Shown here: positions 51,510-52,331 of the stretch, one piece after another
How positions within the stretch are numbered: the first letter of the stretch is position 1
Layout of the letters: each line of letters opens with the position of its first letter
NCBI RefSeq assembly: GCF_023264675.1
Contig: NZ_JAHFVG010000041.1
Location: 1-52,331, forward strand
From: Rhodococcus sp. (in: high G+C Gram-positive bacteria)
GTDB taxonomy: Bacteria; Actinomycetota; Actinomycetes; Mycobacteriales; Mycobacteriaceae
Length of the DNA stretch: 52,331 nt
Direction: 5' to 3'
The notes under the pieces: model-generated
What the model saw: only the letters and a program-made list of their open reading frames with translations
Databases searched by the model: none
What the model was told of the DNA's origin: nothing
Made by a program: the position numbers and the translations under genes

Positions 51510-52331
51510 CTAGCGGTATTCGTTGGAGAAACCGTAGTCGTCGAGCGGCACTGCGGCACCGGTGTTCTGGCCGAAGCCGTCCGGGCTGTAGTACTGATCG
51601 TCGTACGACGGCACCGCGTATGCGGCGGCACGTGCTTCTTCGGTCGGCTGCACCGTGATGTTCCGGTACCGGTTGATGCCGGTACCAGCCGGGATGAGCT
51701 TACCGATGATGACGTTCTCCTTGAGACCGATGAGCTTGTCGCTGCGGGTGTTGATAGCCGCATCGGTGAGCACACGAGTGGTCTCCTGGAACGACGCTGC
51801 CGACAGCCACGAATCGGTTGCAAGCGACGCCTTGGTGATACCCATCAGGACCGGACGTCCGGCTGCGGGCTCGCCTCCCTCGGACACGACGCGACGGTTC
51901 GACGCCTCGAATTCGCTGCGCTCGGTGAGTGAACCGGGCAGGAACTCGGTGGAGCCGGAGTCGATGATCGTGACACGACGGAGCATCTGGCGAACGATCG
52001 TCTCGATGTGCTTGTCGTGAATCGACACACCCTGCGACCGGTACACCTCCTGGACCTCGTTGACGAGGTGGATCTGAACCTGACGGGGACCCATCACGCG
52101 CAGAACCTCGTGCGGATCGGCAGCACCTTCCATGAGCTGCTGTCCGACCTCGACGTGGTCACCGTCGGCCAGCAGACGCTCGCTGCCGTCCTCGTGCTTG
52201 AAGACGCGCAGACGCTGACGCTTGGAGAGCTTGTCGTAGACAACCTCTTCGCCGCCGTCGTCCGGGACGATGGTGATCTTGTAGAAACGATCGCCGTCCT
52301 CGAGCTGGATGCGTCCCGACACGTCCGCGAT
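51510..52331 (-). CDS. rpoC: RNA polymerase beta' subunit, C-terminal part only
   Basis: The last 273 residues of beta', open to the right window edge. The sequence GVSIHDKHIETIVRQMLRRV, VTIIDSGSTEFLPG and GRPVLMGITKASLATDSWLSAASFQETTRVLTDAAI is the universally conserved C-terminal region next to the bridge helix/clamp. The actinobacterial tail ends GFSNEYR. rpoB would be upstream, outside the window. Its proximity to the str operon (same strand, about 48 kb away) follows the mycobacterial order with a longer insert between. Confidence 0.98.
   Translation of the reverse strand: MADVSGRIQLEDGDRFYKITIVPDDGGEEVVYDKLSKRQRLRVFKHEDGSERLLADGDHVEVGQQLMEGAADPHEVLRVMGPRQVQIHLVNEVQEVYRSQGVSIHDKHIETIVRQMLRRVTIIDSGSTEFLPGSLTERSEFEASNRRVVSEGGEPAAGRPVLMGITKASLATDSWLSAASFQETTRVLTDAAINTRSDKLIGLKENVIIGKLIPAGTGINRYRNITVQPTEEARAAAYAVPSYDDQYYSPDGFGQNTGAAVPLDDYGFSNEYR

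Overview
The window is a single high-GC, gene-dense stretch of a mycolic-acid actinobacterial chromosome, most like Rhodococcus (or the R. fascians group). The evidence is the split RNA polymerase/str layout, DUF3558 lipoproteins, an F420/LLM-type oxidoreductase, a DUF222/13E12 HNH protein with a mycobacterial-type SOS box, and a BioQ-like biotin operator. It is bounded by two essential loci on the minus strand: the 3' end of rpoC at the right edge and rpsL-rpsG-fusA (fusA cut at the left edge). The roughly 48 kb between them is the variable block that separates rpoC from the str operon in these genera. No intergenic gap exceeds 300 bases apart from one decayed patch (24713-25269). I see no tRNA, rRNA, CRISPR array or insertion sequence.

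Layout. 1-3022: str operon. 3306-6743: two DUF3558 lipoproteins, a tandem ABM-domain membrane protein and guanine deaminase. 6794-16584: an eight-gene operon with mostly 1-4 bp overlaps encoding a DinB-like protein, AtuA, two acyl-CoA dehydrogenases, the two subunits of a biotin-dependent acyl-CoA carboxylase, an enoyl-CoA hydratase and a TetR regulator. It resembles acyclic-terpene (citronellol/geranyl-CoA) catabolism more than leucine catabolism. 16748-24605: a secreted LVIVD/DUF305 pair, a secreted lipase, a GT39 glycosyltransferase and an SOS-box-preceded HNH protein. 24713-25196: a pair of decayed, formerly coupled genes. 25270-34640: amidohydrolase, two MFS transporters, type II dehydroquinase, a DsbA-VKOR disulfide-forming pair, a Rid protein, a transglycosylase/NlpC peptidoglycan hydrolase and an acyl-ACP thioesterase.

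34559-40177 is the most intriguing part. It is a complete ECF-type biotin transporter (BioY, BioM-like ATPase, BioN-like EcfT) whose genes are interleaved with two paralogous ANL-family acyl ligases and an unusual thiolase. All genes are tightly packed, one 21-codon mini-ORF sits between the ATPase and EcfT genes, and a perfect TGAAC-N3-GTTCA palindrome (BioQ-like operator) lies at the head. This suggests a biotin-controlled acyl-CoA pathway with no assigned function.

40212-51452 holds accessory metabolic genes: a secreted alpha/beta hydrolase, SixA-like phosphatase, XRE/MmyB regulator, aldo/keto reductase, LLM oxidoreductase, two VOC proteins, a frameshifted EEP nuclease/phosphatase, a GMC (cholesterol-oxidase-like) flavoenzyme, PhoD phosphatase and a SnoaL-like protein. 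Both VOC genes carry the same 25-bp upstream motif at the same distance from the start codon. A strong bidirectional terminator separates the last gene from rpoC.
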